A stretch of DNA of 64,000 bases from Allobosea sp. BH3 (GTDB lineage Bacteria > Pseudomonadota > Alphaproteobacteria > Rhizobiales > Beijerinckiaceae), in the NCBI RefSeq assembly GCF_025499465.1, contig NZ_JAIMCA010000001.1:310001-374000 (forward strand). The letters run 5' to 3'. Positions 62,929 to 64,000 of this stretch are shown here, piece after piece. Position numbers and translations under genes: made by a program. The notes under the pieces are model-generated. The model was not told where the DNA came from. It did no database searches and was given only the letters and a program-made list of their open reading frames with translations. How positions within the stretch are numbered: the stretch's first letter is position 1; each line of letters begins with the position of its first letter.

Positions 62929-64000
62929 TCAACCGGCTTTTGCGATAGGCTTGCGCATATGGGTCAGCCGCCGGTCGGCCATGTCCTCATGATGCGTGAT
63001 GGCGAAGCCGAGGCGCTCGTACCAGCCGATGCGCTGGGTCAGCTTCGCGTGGGTGTAGAGATGGACGGAGTCGTAGCCGAGCGCCCGCGCACGCTCATCG
63101 GCGAAGGCCATCAGCGTCGAGCCCAGCCTGCGGCCGGCCGCCTCGGGCGAAACCGCGACGCTCCAGACGGTGAAGTCGTCAGGCTCGATTTCCAGCACGA
63201 GGGCGGCCGTAAGTCCCTTGCCGTCCTCAGCCAGCCAGACCTCGTGCTCGGCGACGACCTGCACATAGTCCGCGATGCGCGGCAGCGAGGGTACGCCGAT
63301 AATGCTTTCGTTCGGCGTATAGGCGGCATTCTTAAGCGAGAGGATCGCAGGAATATCGGCGAGCCCGGCCCGGCGCAGCGGCAATTCGCCCGCCATGCCG
63401 GCGATCTGGTTGAAGGCGCCGAGCGAGAGCTTCTGACGGCCCGCCTCGTCGAAATTGCCGGGCGCGAGCCAGCGGCGGAAGGCCTGGGCCCTGACCGGCC
63501 ACTCGCTGTCGAGGATCGAGAACCAGGCAGTGTCGCGGTTCTCATCCTTCACCACCATGTGCTGGCGGAACAACCCCTCATACTGGAAGCCGAAGCGCCG
63601 CGCCGCCGCCTTCGAAGGCTCGTTGCGGTTGTTGCACTTCCATTCGTAACGACGATAGCCGAGCGAGAAGCCGTATTCGCCGACGAGATAGATCGCCTCC
63701 GTCGCCGCCCGCGTGCGCTGCAGGGAGGGCGAATAGGTGATCCAGCCGACCTCGAAGACGCCATGCGCCGGCCTGATCTCCATGATCCAGAGATGCCCCT
63801 TGGCCTTGCCGTCGACATTGTCGATCACGGCGAGCGGCACGATGCCGGCCTGGGAGACCATGGACTGCAGAAGCTTGCCGTATTCCTCCTTGGTCTTCGG
63901 AGGCATGGCCGGAAGCCAGTCCCAGACCGTGTCCTGCCCGGCATTGGCTTCCCAGATGTCGTCGAGATGGCGCGCGACGTCGAGCGGCTCCAGCCGGCAA
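62929..64000 (-). CDS. Tandem GNAT acetyltransferase protein (5' end off window)
   Basis: At least 357 codons; the frame stays open past an internal ATG at 63906 to the right edge and there reads LEPLDVARHLDDIWEANAG, a usual RimL-type start, so the true start is outside. Two acetyltransferase domains: an N-terminal RimL-like one (YEWKCNNRNEPSKAAARRFG near the middle of that half), and a C-terminal GNAT with SVAVSPEAAGRRLGSTLM and WYERLGFA. Convergent with nothing; its stop is 14 bp from the SDR start, so they are one operon. Confidence 0.8.
   Translation of the reverse strand, partial: CRLEPLDVARHLDDIWEANAGQDTVWDWLPAMPPKTKEEYGKLLQSMVSQAGIVPLAVIDNVDGKAKGHLWIMEIRPAHGVFEVGWITYSPSLQRTRAATEAIYLVGEYGFSLGYRRYEWKCNNRNEPSKAAARRFGFQYEGLFRQHMVVKDENRDTAWFSILDSEWPVRAQAFRRWLAPGNFDEAGRQKLSLGAFNQIAGMAGELPLRRAGLADIPAILSLKNAAYTPNESIIGVPSLPRIADYVQVVAEHEVWLAEDGKGLTAALVLEIEPDDFTVWSVAVSPEAAGRRLGSTLMAFADERARALGYDSVHLYTHAKLTQRIGWYERLGFAITHHEDMADRRLTHMRKPIAKAG

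Overview
The window is about 64 kb of GC-rich chromosomal DNA from an alphaproteobacterium, most likely order Hyphomicrobiales (Rhizobiales) and Bosea-like. The clues are GC-rich codon use, an AapJQM-type amino-acid transporter, a BigR/Blh sulfur operon, an Irr-type iron box, and short intergenic repeats of a kind I associate with rhizobial genomes. The genus is inference only. There is no prophage, insertion sequence or CRISPR array.

Layout. 1-1143: aminoglycoside-phosphotransferase-like/P-loop protein (cut by the left edge) behind a perfect FNR/FixK box. 1.5-7.6 kb: Dpp-type permeases and binding protein, divergent from a LacI regulator and an amidase, with two LacI-type operators between. 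7.7-8.3 kb: small secreted protein and a DUF982 protein. 8.5-11.8 kb: five overlapping genes blh-bigR-yedE-yedE-tauE behind a perfect 13-bp inverted repeat, for persulfide/sulfide detoxification. 12-15.3 kb: an outer-membrane barrel and two unknown exported proteins. 15.6-26.8 kb: a catabolic island with a polyamine-type ABC importer, acyl-CoA ligase, enoyl-CoA hydratase and an unknown dehydrogenase, divergent from an IclR regulator and a three-subunit flavin/iron-sulfur oxidase. 26.9-27.9 kb: PIN-like protein. 28.8-37.6 kb: complete siderophore uptake set (reductase, FecI/FecR-like pair, TonB receptor, FecBCDE-like importer) with an Irr box. 38.1-44.9 kb: GntR regulator, two aminotransferases and AapJQM. 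45.3-51.1 kb: lone peptide-binding protein, a second copy of the small secreted protein, two lipoproteins, a MarR-like protein and a hydrolase-adenylate cyclase fusion. 51.4-57.5 kb: a second polyamine-type importer with a flavin oxidase and a GntR regulator. 57.8-59.3 kb: tRNA-Ser, rplU and rpmA with a structured RNA candidate between them. 59.3-64 kb: GNAT proteins, a diguanylate cyclase, and a D-erythronate dehydrogenase-like/SDR pair; the last GNAT gene is cut by the right edge.

The overall picture is a free-living or plant/soil-associated heterotroph: four separate importers paired with their own oxidases, amidases or transaminases, each with its own local regulator, plus iron and sulfur stress modules. 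The least explained items are the CoA-ligase/hydratase/dehydrogenase importer island, the PIN-like protein, the duplicated small secreted protein and the rplU-rpmA RNA.
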